A DNA stretch of 64,000 nucleotides from Rhizodiscina lignyota (lineage: Eukaryota; Ascomycota; Dothideomycetes; Aulographales; Rhizodiscinaceae): assembly GCA_010015805.1 (NCBI GenBank), contig ML978122.1, forward strand, positions 2,576,453 to 2,640,452, written 5' to 3'. Of the stretch, positions 47,629 through 58,491 are shown in pieces; position 1 is the stretch's first letter, and each line of letters starts with the position of its first letter. The position numbers and the translations under genes were made by a program. The notes under the pieces are model-generated. The model saw only the letters and a program-made list of their open reading frames with translations, was not told the origin of the DNA and ran no database searches.

Positions 47629-48153
47629 CTTGGAAGCTGCAGAAGGCAGGGTTATGGAGCGAGAATATCACCCATGCCACTGACAGTGCGAGCTTGATGG
47701 GATGTCAGTCGTAGAATTTTCGAGGAATTAAGCTCTCTTATCCTATCGATAGCGGGGATATCTCGGCAAATCCAGTCGCGTGGCAGGGGTGGCGCGTGCG
47801 CGGTCGCGTCGCGATCGTCTTGATCTACGAGAAGAGACGTTCCTCTTTCACTCTTGTCTGCCTCCTGTCCAATTCCTCATTCACATAGTAGAGAAGCCTT
47901 CTAATGATTCAGCTGTGATCACTATGTGAGAGCTTGGATGACTCTTCACAATGAAGTTTCATTTTATTAAGTCGATATTGGTCACCAGGTTGGGACGACC
48001 ACACAGCATTCTCTGCATCAGCACTTACACTCTTGCAGTTGGGAGTGAGCCACTCTAACATCGTGGTCTTAAATGGATTAATACTACTAATTTGACAGAT
48101 CGCGGAGATGCATATCTGAATTTGTCTCACTGTCTACTCCAACTGAACGTCGC
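47629..48153. other. Intergenic region
   Basis: Holds the Rpc37 promoter and the 3' flank of the GST gene. No gene was seen. Confidence 0.35.
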
Positions 48154-49452
48154 TCAAAGCCTTCCTCTATTCACCGGCCTGATCTCGAAACCAATCCTTG
48201 GAAAATGGATATTCACCGGTACTCGGGCTGGGATATCGAGCTCCTCCGGTTTTATCACGATCTCTTCCGTTGATATTGCCAGGAGCGTTCCTAGCGTAGG
48301 ACTCTCACGCCCAGTGTCGTCTGGTGCAATCGAGACAAGCGTGCCAGGTGTGAGTTGATTCGCTTCGTCTAGCTCCTGCATTGGTGGCGCACCGGTGGGA
48401 AGCATTTTCGGGGGGTTCGAAGGCCCTTCGTACGATTTGAGAGTTGCAAGAACTGCACTCGGGTCGGCAACCTTTGTTTCGGTCAGAGGAAGGTTGTCAA
48501 TGTGATCCTTGAACCTCTTGAACCACCTCGAAAGGCCGGGATAGCGCCGGTCATTAAAGAACGCCTCGAGTCCGTCGAGATTCGTATCTTCCAACTCGCC
48601 TCCCGAGAGATTAGCCAGGCCACGGCCCACAGCCATGTCATTGCCCCAGTTCAGTTGGTAATGCAAAGCTACGTCTGCGAGAGAAGGTGTTGGCGCAGAG
48701 AATACCCAGTCGCCGCCCGAGTGGAAGAGCGGCTCCAGAATGGACAGGTGCATGTCCAGCTTTGACTTGTTGCTTGTTACTTTTGCTCCGAGCTTCGCCG
48801 GATCCAACTTGTGGCCAATGAGGTTGGCCCGATCGACACCAAACTGACTGTTCCATACGGTCGGCGGAATGAGGCCAGTAGTCACGCGGAAGAATGGGCG
48901 CTGACTTGTGTTAGCTGCATGCGTTTGAATGAGATTGCTCGGGATGCCATACGTCGGTCCAGTACGAGGCAAAGCCACGAATGATTGGTCTGTAGTCTCG
49001 ACCATCTGCAGCGCGAGGATACAGTGAATGGTAGCCTTCAGAGAAGAAGTGCTCCAACGCTTCTATGATCAGGGAGGTATCAATATACAACTAAGAGTTT
49101 GACATCAGCGTTCTGTTGGCATCTAATTCTCAGTATGAGAGATATACTTCTCTTCCAATCAAAAGCACTGGGATCTTTCGATATGTCAAGTTGAAATTAT
49201 CCTTCAAGACTGGACGCGGCATCATTGACGGAACGGTCACATAAGCTGTGGGCTATGAGCATCTGAATGTTTGAGTCTTGAACAACGTCAACATACTATA
49301 GGGTATTTGCTTTATTCTGAGGCACAATCGAACCTTCTGAGTGAACACAGAGGCTTTCTTGATGTTAGCATCAGTGTATAATTTGAGAAAGATGTCTGAT
49401 TGGCCCCACAGTCATAGCCGAAAAGTACCACGGGCGGTGTTGAAGATGCCAT
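48154..49452 (-). CDS. Glutathione S-transferase-like protein with long fungal C-terminal extension
   Basis: Five minus-strand exons (49410-49452, 49297-49353, 49148-49245, 48953-49090, 48154-48900) give 360 residues with consistent phases. The three small 5' exons rebuild a thioredoxin-like GST N-terminal domain: VVLFGYDSSVFTQKVRLCLRIKQIPY, then YRKIPVLLIGRE and DTSLIIEALEHFF. The helical C-terminal GST part follows (WVFSAPTPSLADVALHYQLNWG). The last 110 residues or so (ASEG-like linker, then LVSIAPDDTGRESPTLGTLLAISTEEIVI) form an extra beta-rich region seen in a fungal-only GST-like group. The active residue near SS-VF is serine-type at best, so conjugation activity is uncertain. Confidence 0.85.
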
Positions 49453-49768
49453 ACTGTTCAAAAGACTTGAAGATCAATTTCAGAATTAAAAAGAATTTGG
49501 CTTGAAATCGTGTACGGATTAGAAACGGATTTTCTTTCTGATATATCAATTTGGCAGTCGTTTGATGCCACAAAGCAGTAGAATGTACAAGTCTTGGTGA
49601 CCCCGCATAAGTTCTGGTAAGCCGAGCGGTTTGAATCGGGTCGGCCGGGTGGGTCTACTCTAAGAACCAAAAATGTTCACGAAACGAGATGGAATAATAA
49701 ATTTACAGGGAGTAATACGGATATCTGTGAGTCAAATGCGCTTCCATATGTCCTACCTCGGTCAATGC
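49453..49768. other. Intergenic region
   Basis: About 316 bp between the GST start and the SDR stop codon, AT-rich. No gene was seen. Confidence 0.35.
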
Positions 49769-50830
49769 TTACTTAATCTCCCAAGCAGCGCCCTATTGTC
49801 AATCAAAAGTTAGAGACGGAACAGTTCGAACCAATCCAAAAGACTTACGCTTGATATCTGCTTGAGATGTCTCATCATCCGTTCCGTGGGCTCTTTACCG
49901 AGCCAATCTGGCATTGTCCTAACGATACCGTCCTCAATCTCCCAACCATTGCTATCCTCGACATACACAGCCTTGCCGTTCCAATCGTCTTTAGTTAACA
50001 AGCCGACAACAACTTTCGCGACATCATCAGCGCTATTAATTGCCTGTCCAGACTTTCGGAAGTCATTGATAATAGCTGCAGTCATGTCTGTGTCTGTGAC
50101 ACCAGGGCAAACAGCGTTGATGCGTGTTCCTTCCCGAGGATATATAACCTTTCGAAGGGAACGCATCAGACCCAATACCGCATGTTTTGTGGCCTACACC
50201 TTATTAGCTCTCATGGACCGTGAGCAGGTCGTTGCAATGACAAACCTGATACGTGGGCAGGCCCGGACTTTCACGGAATCCCGCTGCGCTTGCGATCAGA
50301 CATACGCTCTTGTCTTCTCCTGACTTCTTGTTGTGTCTCAAGAATACCGTTGCGATTCGTGTGAAGTACAGAACACCGATAAGGTTTACTCTAATAACGG
50401 CTTCCGTCTCTGGCTGCTCAAGCTCTTTCGAGTCGATAGTCAGCGTCGGATCGAACCATTTGCCCTTCTCGATGATGCCGGCGCATGGAATGCCGTGATC
50501 AACCCGGCCGTACTTGTCTATTGCCGTGCGGAATAGCTTCAAATTGTCTGCGTAATTCGTAACATCTGTTGGAAGGAATGTAACGTCTTTCGAGTTGAGT
50601 TCCGAGGTGAGCTTTTCGGCTGCGTCTTTGTTGACATCACCAAAGATTACGTTGGCTCCAGCGTTGGCCAGTATACGGACGGTTGCAGCACCGATGCCAG
50701 TTGCGCCTCCTGTATACACTGATAAGTAGCCGGACATCAAAAGTAGTAATGGTGAACAACCTGTCATAACCACCACCTTGCCCTTGAGCTTGCCAAACGC
50801 AGCATCGTCTGGCGTGTACTTGTTCGACAT
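49769..50830 (-). CDS. Short-chain dehydrogenase/reductase (classical SDR)
   Basis: Four minus-strand exons (50761-50830, 50246-50709, 49849-50193, 49769-49792) give 300 residues. The start (MSNKYTPDDAAFGKLKGKVVVMTG) joins over a 51-bp intron to GATGIGAATV, making the cofactor motif TGGATGIG. The catalytic YxxxK is YQATK (177-181), split by the second intron, with a serine in LIASAAGF. The last exon is only eight codons (GAAWEIK and stop) after a GTAAGT donor. The conserved INAVCPGVTDTDM is typical. Overall it resembles 15-hydroxyprostaglandin-dehydrogenase-like fungal SDRs, with NAD likely, since an aspartate ends the second strand (VIFGDVNK). Substrate unknown. Confidence 0.9.
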
Positions 50831-51576
50831 TTTGAAGACTGAATTGTTGCCCAAATAAATGACGTTGCGAACGGAATTGCGAAATATTATAAGGAATGCA
50901 ACTAGCTCCTTACGATGAACAGGATTCCTTCACGTTGTCTCATGCTTCCTGCCTACCGACGCGTTCTTATACATACGCGATCGATTACCTTGGAATACCG
51001 CGCCGAGTTCCCCGCACAGCATTGGAGCGAAATAACCCCACGCCGATACTCTACCTAGCTCCCTAAGCTCCGGCGTCTAACTTCCATGGCTTGTCAGACG
51101 CCGGAAACCGAAAGCCGTGCTTGTGGATACACTTCCAAGGAGTGTGATGGTCAGAGATGAAAAGGTGAAATATTTTACGCGTGTTCCCTGCGACGGTAGT
51201 AGATAATGTCGAACCGAGACCTGCAGTGCTCTGCATTTGCCATGTATGGCCTCTTCACCAAGATCTTAAGGGATTTTATGCAAGATTTCCATGAATACTG
51301 ATTAAAATATTCCCGAGATTGAAATAGGCAGCGGCGAGCTGTAGAAACTCTAGAATGTTACAGCTGGTCGGAATACAATAGAGTACGATACATACTCCGT
51401 AAGGAGTGTCGTATCTCTGCCCCAAATACACCATGTTTCAAGTCGCTCTACGATCAGGATGCAGCAGTCTACAAGGCTGAAACTAAAAATTTCAGCAGTA
51501 AAGTTCCAGCCTCGCATAAGGTTGAATTACCTCCTTACATGTCGAATAGTCTCAGGAAAAATCAGAGATTGCCAGC
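50831..51576. promoter_or_regulatory. Divergent intergenic region with TACTCCGTA palindrome-like element
   Basis: No gene. At 51385-51414 sequence around TACTCCGTAAGGAGT forms an imperfect inverted repeat; TACTCCGTA at 51393-51401 is the complement of the 9-mer found twice upstream of the amidase gene. Confidence 0.4.
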
Positions 51577-53884
51577 ATGCTTACATTGAGAGTCTCTCCC
51601 AGGCCCTGGGCAGCAGCCGGCACCGATGCCTCTATCCCTCCATCCAGATACGACTGCTACTGCGGCGTGTGCCTCAACCTCGACGTGGATGCCGCCATGT
51701 CGGTCTATGGGGGACGCGAGGATTTGTACCACGAAGCCGATGGCTGGTGGAGTTGCTGGACTACCCTAACGGAAATCCAAGAAAGCTGCAAGAATGGCTG
51801 CCCGTCGTGCTGTGTTCTTCAGGAAGGTATGCGAAATGTCTTGGGCAGCCATGTGGAAACATCTGGCCCTGAAACGCGTGCGTGCATCAATTTCAAGAAA
51901 GGGAATGTTTTGAAACTATTCCTGGGCGACGGTGAAAGCGGACGTGTGCTGGAGTTCTTCACCCCAGTAGGTGAGTCGAGCTAGTAGTACACATGAGGCC
52001 TCATAACTGTCCGCAATTTTGATTCGGTTAACCAGCGGTGTGTTAGAGAGATCCTGTCCGTGGGATACCATTGGATCCACGATGACTTTCCCGTCCGATG
52101 CTGGATATGCATGGGAAGGCGGAAATGTTCGAAATGTTCCAGCAGACTCAGGGTCTCAACAATGCTTCCAAATGATTCGGTCAAGGTTGGAGCAATGCGA
52201 GAGGCACCATGAACTCTGTCAGAAAGCCGCACACGGTCATCTAACCACACGCGTGATATCTGTCGGATGTAAAGACGATTTCAGCGATATCCATTTATAC
52301 GAAAGTCAAGCTGAGCAAGAGCAGTATATTGCGCTAAGTCATTGCTGGGGAAGACCACAGCATCTTGTCACGAAGCATGATTCATTAGCGGAGAGGAAGA
52401 AGAGTATAGCGTGGGTGGAAATGCCAAGGACATTTCAAGATGCGGTGCGAATCACCCGGAAACTGGGGCAGAAGTACTTATGGATAGATTCTCTGTGCAT
52501 TATCCAAGATGATAAGAATGACTGGGAGAGGGAATCCGCAAAGATGGCGTCGATATACCAGGACGCATACCTTGTTATTGCTGCCACTAGCGGGATCGAC
52601 GGTGATGCTGGTTGTTTTGGCGACAGGCTCCAAGCCCACGTTATACCAGGGACTGATGAAACTGGCAAGAATTTTGAAATACTAGCTCGGGAGCCGCGGG
52701 GCCATCGAATATTCGGCTGGAATACTGCATTGTATATGGAATTTGGCGGGAACGACCAACGCCGACATGTCGCTGATATCTCGTGGGCCTCACATCGCCA
52801 TCCACTTATGGTTCGTTCGTGGTGCTTCCAAGAGCGCGTCTTAGCCCTACGAATGCTTCATTACACAAGCGAAGAAATCATATGGGAATGCTTGGGCTGC
52901 ACCAACTGTGAATGTGGAGCAATGTCAGACTTTTGCGGCGACCTATTGCTTCGTTGTCGACGCCTTGCGCGATTCCAGGCTCAAGAGAATGTCGGCCCGA
53001 CCGAGGTAGAAGTTGAGCGTTAGAAGAGTGTGCTAGAAGAGATGTATGGTAAAAGGGCTGAAATACAAGATCGGTCATTAGAAGAACTTCGTAGCTTGAG
53101 CGACTACATTCTCAAGACCGATCGTCTACGGAAGCGCCGAGGCGATGCGATATTTCTCTTCCAACGATTTAGCTCCAATGCAACAGGTCCATTGGAGACC
53201 CTGTTAACCTACTGGCGTTACGTGGTGTCGGAATACTCGCAACGGAAACTCACATATGACAATGATGTACTTCCGGCATTGTCGGGCCTCGCCAGCAGAA
53301 TGGTAAATGAGCAGACTGGACGGTATCTTGCCGGCTTATGGGAGCATGATCTCTTACGTGGAATGGTATGGTCAGCGTACGGTGAAGAGAAAGAGCTCGG
53401 TTCTGAATATCTAGCCCCTTCATGGAGCTGGGCATCGACTCGTCGAAGCATTGACTGGGCCTTGGGGGCCTCCGAGATTGAATTCCATCTGAAAATTCTC
53501 GAAAGTGACTGCACTGTGCCTGGTCTGGATCGGTATGGCCGCATCGGGAGTGGTTATTTGAGGTTGACCGGATGTTTGATCGAAGGGAAAATACCTGGGA
53601 ATATTCCAACAGCGAGCGACGAGTCGTGCTTCATTGAGTGGAACGGGAACAAGAATCCTTTTAGGCCCGATAGAATCTACAAGCTCCAAAAGGGAAAGAG
53701 CGGCTGTGTTTACTGCTTACGGCTTTGCACCCTTCTTCACGAAGATTCAAAATTCGAGCGAACGCTCGTACTCAGAAAGTTGGCACACAACGACGAGGTA
53801 TATGAACGTCTTGGCCTGATGGTTAACAATCATGCCGATCGTTGGGATAACTGTGGCGACACCAAAGAAATTACGATCATTTGA
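51577..53884 (+). pseudogene. HET-domain protein gene interrupted by an in-frame TAG
   Basis: HET-domain proteins act in heterokaryon incompatibility. Exon 1 (51577-51970) encodes a cysteine-containing lead CYCGVCLNLD and CPSCCVLQEG; intron 51971-52046 gives EFFTPVERSCPWDTIG. The HET domain follows: YIALSHCWGRPQHL, then MPRTFQDAVRITRKLGQKYL, then WIDSLCIIQDD and MASIYQDAYLVIAATSG. At 53021-53023 a TAG stops the frame, yet the same frame reads on through LEEMYGKRAEIQDRSL to LAPSWSWASTRRSIDW and a stop at 53882-53884, family text for the C-terminal half. No ordinary intron removes the TAG (the only in-frame option is 33 bp). One C-to-T change from CAG would explain it. It may be a null allele, a truncated but working protein, or a sequence error. 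Confidence 0.82.
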
Positions 53885-54178
53885 ATTCTCGTAGTTGATA
53901 TTTTGTATAGTAGAAGTCAGACGTACCCTAAGGAATGAATTTGAACCCCTTTTCTCCCCATCTCATGGCGAATCGGAATTAAGGCCCGCCTTTAAAAGCG
54001 CAGGCCAATTAAAGTCAGGTGAACACGCGCGTCGCCGCGCCAACGGCGCCGGGCCTTTGCCAAGCCGAACGTCACCACTTCAGCTTCCCCTCGCCGTGAC
54101 TTGAACGACGCCATCTCTTGACATCCATTGCATTACTTCTGCGATCCTCGATACAGCTAAGTCATTAAAGTCGTCAAC

Positions 54179-54841
54179 ATGGCGCCCAAACGAAAAACCT
54201 CCGGCCCCGCAGCAGCTCGCTCGCAGCAAAGCACTCTAACTTTCAACGGCCGCTCATCCAAAATCACAAAGCCTAGCGCCACCACACCTTCCACAAAAGC
54301 CGCGAAGAAACTCGATGCCGCAGATATCCCCACTCCTCCTGAAACAAGCCAAATTGATGTCGAGGACATCGCGGATACGAGTGCGGAGAAGGCCGTGCTC
54401 GAGCAGGCGCAGGAAGAAGCGGAGCGGGTAGCGGTCCAGAAGACGCCAGAGGAAGAAGAGGCGAGCAAGATTACAGAGGCTCAGATCAAGAAGTACTGGC
54501 GGGAGAAGGAGAGCAAGAGGATGGTGAAGAGAATACACCAGGAGGATGTGAGCGTCCATGAGCGCGTACTAAGAGAATTTGACATCACTTCGCAGTACGG
54601 GGTAAGTATTTTCAGTACAGTGTTTCAATTCTGTGACAAGACGGGTTGCGCTAACATGTCGTTTTAATAGCCCTCGATAGGAATTGCGCGCATGAAGCGA
54701 TGGCAGCGTGCACACAGGCTTGGGTTGAAGCCGCCAATGGAGGTGCTGGCGGTTCTGCTGAAGGAGCAAGAGGCAGACAACATCAAGGCGCAGAGATCTC
54801 ACGTGGATGAGCTGATGAGCTCACGTTTTAATGAGAGTTAG
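54179..54841 (+). CDS. cdm1: DNA polymerase delta subunit 4 (Cdm1/POLD4)
   Basis: Two exons (54179-54601 and 54671-54841) give 197 residues. The small fourth subunit stabilises DNA polymerase delta at the fork. The first 20 residues are basic and include QSTLTFNGR, resembling a PCNA-interacting (PIP) motif as expected for this subunit. The middle is acidic and low in complexity. The conserved part spans the intron: VLREFDITSQYG joins PSIGIARMKRWQRAHRLGL and then KPPMEVLAVLLKEQE, the POLD4 signature. The 69-bp intron has a GTAAGT donor and phase 0. The start is ATG with context AACATGG. Confidence 0.92.
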
Positions 54842-55218
54842 TGTTTCCATTCTGGCCGCGTTTGGAAATTGCGTTCGGAATTGTATGCCCATGTTTTTGC
54901 TGGCGTAATGGCGTTTCGGCGGTAGCAAAGACAATCTGTAGGTGGCTTGAGCTCCTGGATAGCTCACTATCCGCATGGAGTTTGCTATTACCATCGAAGG
55001 ATAAGTACTAGCCGGATGTTCACGTTGAAAGTCAATCATCACGTTGCAAATTAAGTTCAAGAGTTGTTGGCCAGTGATTTTTCATTTTGTAGGCATGGTC
55101 GAGCCATGCATTGTGAAGCTAGTGCACCAGTTCATGCACTGCGTCTGGACACCTTTGTAGTCGTCAACTACTGACATCCCCGATGAGTGCCTTCATGTTG
55201 GCTTCATTCGAGTAAAGT
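54842..55218. other. Intergenic between convergent genes
   Basis: 3' flanks of cdm1 and con-10. No gene was seen. Confidence 0.35.
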
Positions 55219-55497
55219 TCACTTGGAGCCACCCTTGCGACCGGCCTCCTTCGCAGCCTCGCTGCCGGGCTCAAACGATCCGCTGGAAGCCTTTCCACCT
55301 TCGGACGCGATCTCCCTCTGGACAAAAACGTTAGTGCATGCTATGCAAATCGTTCAAGAAGGGTGGATGCATACCTGCTTGTCTGGGTCCATCGAAGCAA
55401 AGCCGCCTTGGCTGGCTTGACCACCCTTCGAGGCAATTTCTTGAACTTCTTCCTTGGGGCGGTTGGCAAAGTTACCGGGGTTGGTGTTGTCAGTCAT
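55219..55497 (-). CDS. con-10: Conidiation-specific protein 10 (Con-10), KGG stress-induced family
   Basis: Two minus-strand exons (55375-55497 and 55219-55317) give 73 residues; intron 55318-55374 is phase 0 with a GTATGC donor. The protein is glycine- and lysine-rich with two repeats of the KGG type: EIASKGGQASQGGFASMDPD and EIASEGGKASSGSFEPGSEA, ending RKGGSK. That is the Con-10/stress-induced pattern, a small hydrophilic protein made in conidia and under stress. A TATATATA element lies at 55605-55612, about 108 bp upstream on this strand. The gene is easily missed because each exon is short. Confidence 0.93.
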
Positions 55498-57179
55498 TGT
55501 GATGGTTTGATTGGTTGATGTGGAAAGCTTTGGTTGAATGTTTCGCCTGTGAGATGGAGGATTTGTGAGTTGATGTTGAGGAAGAGTGCGAGTCCTCCAG
55601 GCGGTATATATACACCGTTGATGTGCAATGAACTCTCATATGCGTATTGATGTTGTCAATCTGACGTAGGTAGTAATTGACTCTTGTTTCATAATATGGA
55701 TGTATTCTTAACGTCATCCATGTCCCAAACGCGAAGTGGCGTGACGTCGCGCCAAACGAATCAGGAATCGATCCGATACCGCCTTTTCTGATTCGAAAGC
55801 CATATGTCGTGTCGAGAGCGTGGAGTGGGATCAGTCACATCCTTCGTGCCTGCAGATCGCCGGGGAATATTCCCCGACCAATACACTCCAGATCTCCAGA
55901 GACTCCTTAAATAATGCAGTTGTCCGATGTCCGTAAATGCAGCTATTAACCTTCAGCCACGTACGTACATGATCTCATGGAAATGGAAGCCTTCCATGCA
56001 AACAACAAAAAGATAAGTAGAAGTGAGATTGCGACGTATGTCAAGTCTAGGTATTCGGAAGCTCCGCTTCATGATTGGAAATGGTTGCAGAATTATAAGG
56101 CAGTCCTGACGTCGAGATCCTGTTCATCTTCAGGGGTTGAGCTGAAATAGGAATAGCGTTGGTCTGTCAATCCACTTCATACTTGTGCCCCTTATGTACT
56201 GTAACAGAAAGTGAATTGTACACTGAGCTCTTCGTATCTGTGATCCATGGTCATCTAAATTCTGCTGTTCAACACAACCGAGAGCACCTCTGGAGCTCGT
56301 ATGTCATATGACTGGGGCAGTGTCTGTGGAGAATTCCACCGTCGAGGAAGTTTCAACTCTGTTTAGAGAAAGAGTTGAGGCACCTTGACAGCTCTATGTG
56401 CTGAGATACCATGTGCCAAGTAAGATTTACTTTGCTGAAGGGCGACGTATATGCGTTGACAAGGGTGCCAGATGCACGGGATTGGCACACATGCTGGCTT
56501 TGCCGCAGATGAGCCCGACCAAGGACGATCCTCTGTACCACCGGATGACTGTTGACTGAGTGGAACAGACTTGGCACTTTCGGGAGCTCGTATCGATAGT
56601 AGTCGTATCGTCAGCCGTGTTATTACGGTCTTACCGCCTAACAAGCCCCGATCCGAGGCGGTTTAGCGCGAAATAATTGATAGAATGTCGTTTGAAAATC
56701 TCCTGGGTCTCTGGATGACGTGTAATTGAACAGTCAAGCCTAGCGAGATTGATGAGTCGAAGCATAAGACCAAACCATGGTTGCTCTATTTGATTGAGCT
56801 TAACATGGAGCCAAATGTATGGGAGGCGCTGGAGGCCGTCGTCGTGAACAGCGCGAACAAGGCACGAGCGCGGTCCCTTCTTCACCCTCGATTTCTGAAG
56901 AGCCACAGTCAGGTGGAAGGTGATGTTCGGCCAGCGAGACTTAGGACTCATCAAAGAATCAAAATCGGTCGTCGAGCCGTCGAGACCCGCGTGCAGGATG
57001 AGGAAATGCGATGGAACTCCAGCGGCCGCGGCACGGCGATCTATGCATCTCTGAAAGCTCGATTCCACATCCCCTGGACAGTGCCCCTGAACCAAAATTT
57101 AGTCAACGAGATTCTGGAGTTTTACCTCACGGGTGTCCAAATGGCGGAGCTTGGTAAAGGATTAAATGTATATTATTAA
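55498..57179. other. Long intergenic region, no supported gene
   Basis: It starts with the con-10 promoter. Two overlapping opposite frames at about 56631-57179 have no family features and cannot both be real, so neither is called. No structured repeat was seen in this part. Confidence 0.35.
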
Positions 57180-57775
57180 CCGAGTTTCGCTCTTCAGTAG
57201 AGGTGAGAGCTTCTCCGGAGTTTCGATGCAATCTATTTCGGATACTATTTACTATGACTTGCACTATTGATAAAGTTCAGATCCGGATTCTTGAATAGGC
57301 TACGCACCCAAAACGCCTGATATCTTGTACCACAACATGGTGTCAGCCTTTAAATGAAAAGAGAGCCTCTGAGAGCCAATGTAAATGTGCTCGAAGTAGA
57401 CCTTATGAAACAAAAATTAGTATACTATATACATAGCTACCTCGAGATTGACGAAATCGTTTAGCCTGGTAAAGAACCGAGAAATACTATCTCCAAAGTG
57501 TGTTTCTTATCAACAGAGGCGAGATCACCGGTAGAAACGGCATTTAATATAGTTTAGCCAAGGTTTATCGAAATTGTACAGCATCAACGAACCGTCTATT
57601 GTAATTGAAGAGACCCAGTATCTAAGAAGGGATATAAAGGTTAGACGCAGGTAACATTCACGAGTTTTGCTCTCCAACACAAGCGAGAGTGTCGCCGGAA
57701 GTAGAGTACAGCTTAATTTAGCTAGTGTTCTTTGAATTGTAAAGCCTTAATGAACCTCTTTTGATTGAATTGTGT
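57180..57775. repeat. Degenerate repeat, about 100 bp, two clear and one partial copy
   Basis: Copies at about 57511-57610 and 57676-57775 align along most of their length: CAACA-A-GCGAGA, then GCCGGAA or CCGGTAGAA, TTAAT--AG-TTAG, GAA-TTGTA-AGC-T-AA-GAACC and TTG-AATTG. The sequence at 57180-57225 (GAGTTTCGCTCTTCAGTAGAGGTGAGAG..TCTCCGGA) matches the first part of the third copy. Copies are diverged, noncoding and sit beside paralogue B. Confidence 0.5.
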
Positions 57776-57820
57776 GTGCCTGGCCTAACTTGCCCACCAA
57801 CATGTCTTTCTTTTCATATC

Positions 57821-58491
57821 CTACTGTGTATCGCGACCCCAGAGACCCCGCACCGCCACCGGAACCTGCCATGCGGGCGGTGGCGTCGGCATGAAGGTGC
57901 TCGACGCCGCGGCCACGTACCGACCGATCGCCGCCTTCTCCTCCTCCGTCGGGAGTCTGCCTCCCCAGCCCGTGCTGCCGACATAGTGCTCGTATGTCGC
58001 CTTCGCCGCCGCCACAAACATTCCCCGAGTGTACTCACACCAGCCGCCGTCCTCCGCAATGTACTCGTTCTTGAGGATGTCCTCGAAGTCGTGTAGCCAG
58101 CGCTGAGCGTCGCCCATGGAGAATTGACCGCGCCAGAATGCGGTCTTGGCCTCGCCAGTCATACTCGCGTAGCCGTTCGTGGCCTCGACGGCGTTGCGGA
58201 TCTAAGAAATCTTGAGCATGTGCGAGGCTTGTGGTGATTGATACTTACATAGTGGTGGAACTCCTCGTTGTCCCACAGCGAGCCTTGCCATTTGCGAACC
58301 CACGCGCTCCTCTGTGCTCGGATCCATTCCACCGCCATCTCGTCAGTGCGCAGGTGAGGCCCGAGAGCTTCGAGGCAGTGAGACTCGGTGAGACGCATGT
58401 GACGGTAGAAGTAGACCATGCAGCGGAATTCCAGTACCTTGCTATCGATATCTTTCGCGTCGCCTCGCATCCAACGCAGAGGTGATGCCAT
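57821..58491 (-). CDS. Unrecognised protein, paralogue B of a two-member family
   Basis: Two minus-strand exons (58249-58491 and 57821-58201) give 207 residues; intron 58202-58248 is phase 0 with a GTAAGT donor, at the same place as in the gene at 39914. The first exon has VLEFRCMVYFYRHMRLTESHCLEAL and ends WQGSLWDNEEFHHY; the second has AFWRGQFSMGDAQRWLHDFEDIL and YEHYVGSTGWGG. No signal peptide or membrane segment. A TTTATAAA element lies at 58618-58625, about 127 bp upstream. It lacks the basic N-terminal stretch of paralogue A. I do not recognise the family; the shared motif order and intron make a coding gene likely. Confidence 0.72.

Noticed and set aside
56631-57179. Two overlapping opposite open frames (154 and 132 codons)
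   Set aside because: No recognisable motif in either, no splice support, and they overlap head-on, so at most one could be real.
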